Position numbers and translations under genes: made by a program
The notes under the pieces: model-generated
What the model saw: the letters and a program-made list of their open reading frames with translations, nothing else
What the model was told of the DNA's origin: nothing
The model's database searches: none
Source of the DNA: Myxococcales bacterium
GTDB lineage: Bacteria; Myxococcota_A; Polyangia; Polyangiales; Polyangiaceae
DNA length: 5,968 nt
NCBI GenBank assembly: GCA_023248785.1
Contig: JAHFDX010000003.1
Location: 23,205 to 29,172 of the forward strand
Direction of reading: 5' to 3'
In this document: in pieces, positions 5,803 through 5,968 of the stretch
Numbering within the stretch: position 1 is the first letter of the stretch
Layout of the letters: every line of letters begins with the position of its first letter

Positions 5803-5968
5803 ATGTCGAATGAGTCGCGAAAGGACAAGCGCGCCCGCGTGGTGAGCCTTAATGTTCGCTACAAGAGCGCGACAGTCGACGAGTTTATTGAACACCACGC
5901 ACATGACATCAGCTCTGGCGGATTGTTCGTCAAGACCGCAAAAGCGTTCGTGCCAGGAACGCTCCTGA
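5803..5968 (+). CDS. PilZ-domain protein, N-terminal part (3' truncated)
   Basis: ATG 5803 is the first possible start, since an in-frame TGA lies at 5797-5799. Fifty-five codons are visible before the window ends. The sequence has the two PilZ motifs that bind cyclic di-GMP: RxxxR in RKDKR (residues 6-10) and DxSxxG in DISSGG (35-40), followed by the typical strand LFVKT and a P-G-T turn. Having the RxxxR only six residues from the start indicates a small protein that is mainly PilZ, or one with its other domains after it. The pattern resembles the PilZ paralogous family expanded in Myxococcus, where such proteins act in motility and development signalling. Effector function and any C-terminal domain cannot be seen. 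Cytoplasmic location is expected, as no signal peptide is present. Confidence 0.88.
   Translation, partial: MSNESRKDKRARVVSLNVRYKSATVDEFIEHHAHDISSGGLFVKTAKAFVPGTLL

Overview
The window holds six protein-coding genes, all on the + strand and tightly packed (intergenic gaps of about 64 to 88 nt, one 4-nt overlap). The first and last genes are cut by the window edges. Gene content points to a myxobacterium-type bacterium (Myxococcota): a PilZ domain resembling the Myxococcus paralogous type, a TPR/PEGA envelope protein, an ECF-like sigma factor carrying its own membrane anchor, and the moderately high GC visible by eye. This assignment is an inference from gene style, not from a database search.

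Layout. 1-614 is the C-terminal half of a KamA-family radical-SAM aminomutase, with its PLP-binding lysine and two substrate-contacting aspartates in place. Its stop codon overlaps the TTG start of 611-2416, an exported protein with an N-terminal TPR-like helical stretch, three PEGA-type modules and a C-terminal half that looks like an outer-membrane beta-barrel. 2497-3531 encodes a sigma-70-like protein (regions 2 and 4) followed by one membrane segment and a proline-rich, probably periplasmic tail. 3620-4447 is an exported alpha/beta hydrolase with a complete catalytic triad. 4512-5732 is a bacterial deoxyhypusine synthase-like enzyme that retains the catalytic lysine. 5803 to the end is the N-terminus of a PilZ-domain protein with both c-di-GMP-binding motifs.

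How they may work together. No single pathway ties all six genes together. The envelope-facing products (PEGA/barrel protein, membrane-anchored sigma factor, exported hydrolase) form a plausible envelope-sensing group. A bipartite sequence, GTCACACTCC-N11-GCGAT, occurs upstream of both the sigma factor and the hydrolase with identical spacing, which suggests shared control. The aminomutase and the deoxyhypusine synthase-like enzyme both belong to families that act on lysine or polyamines, but they are 4 kb apart and a link is speculative. I see no RNA genes, mobile elements or CRISPR arrays, and no gene-free stretch longer than 300 bases.
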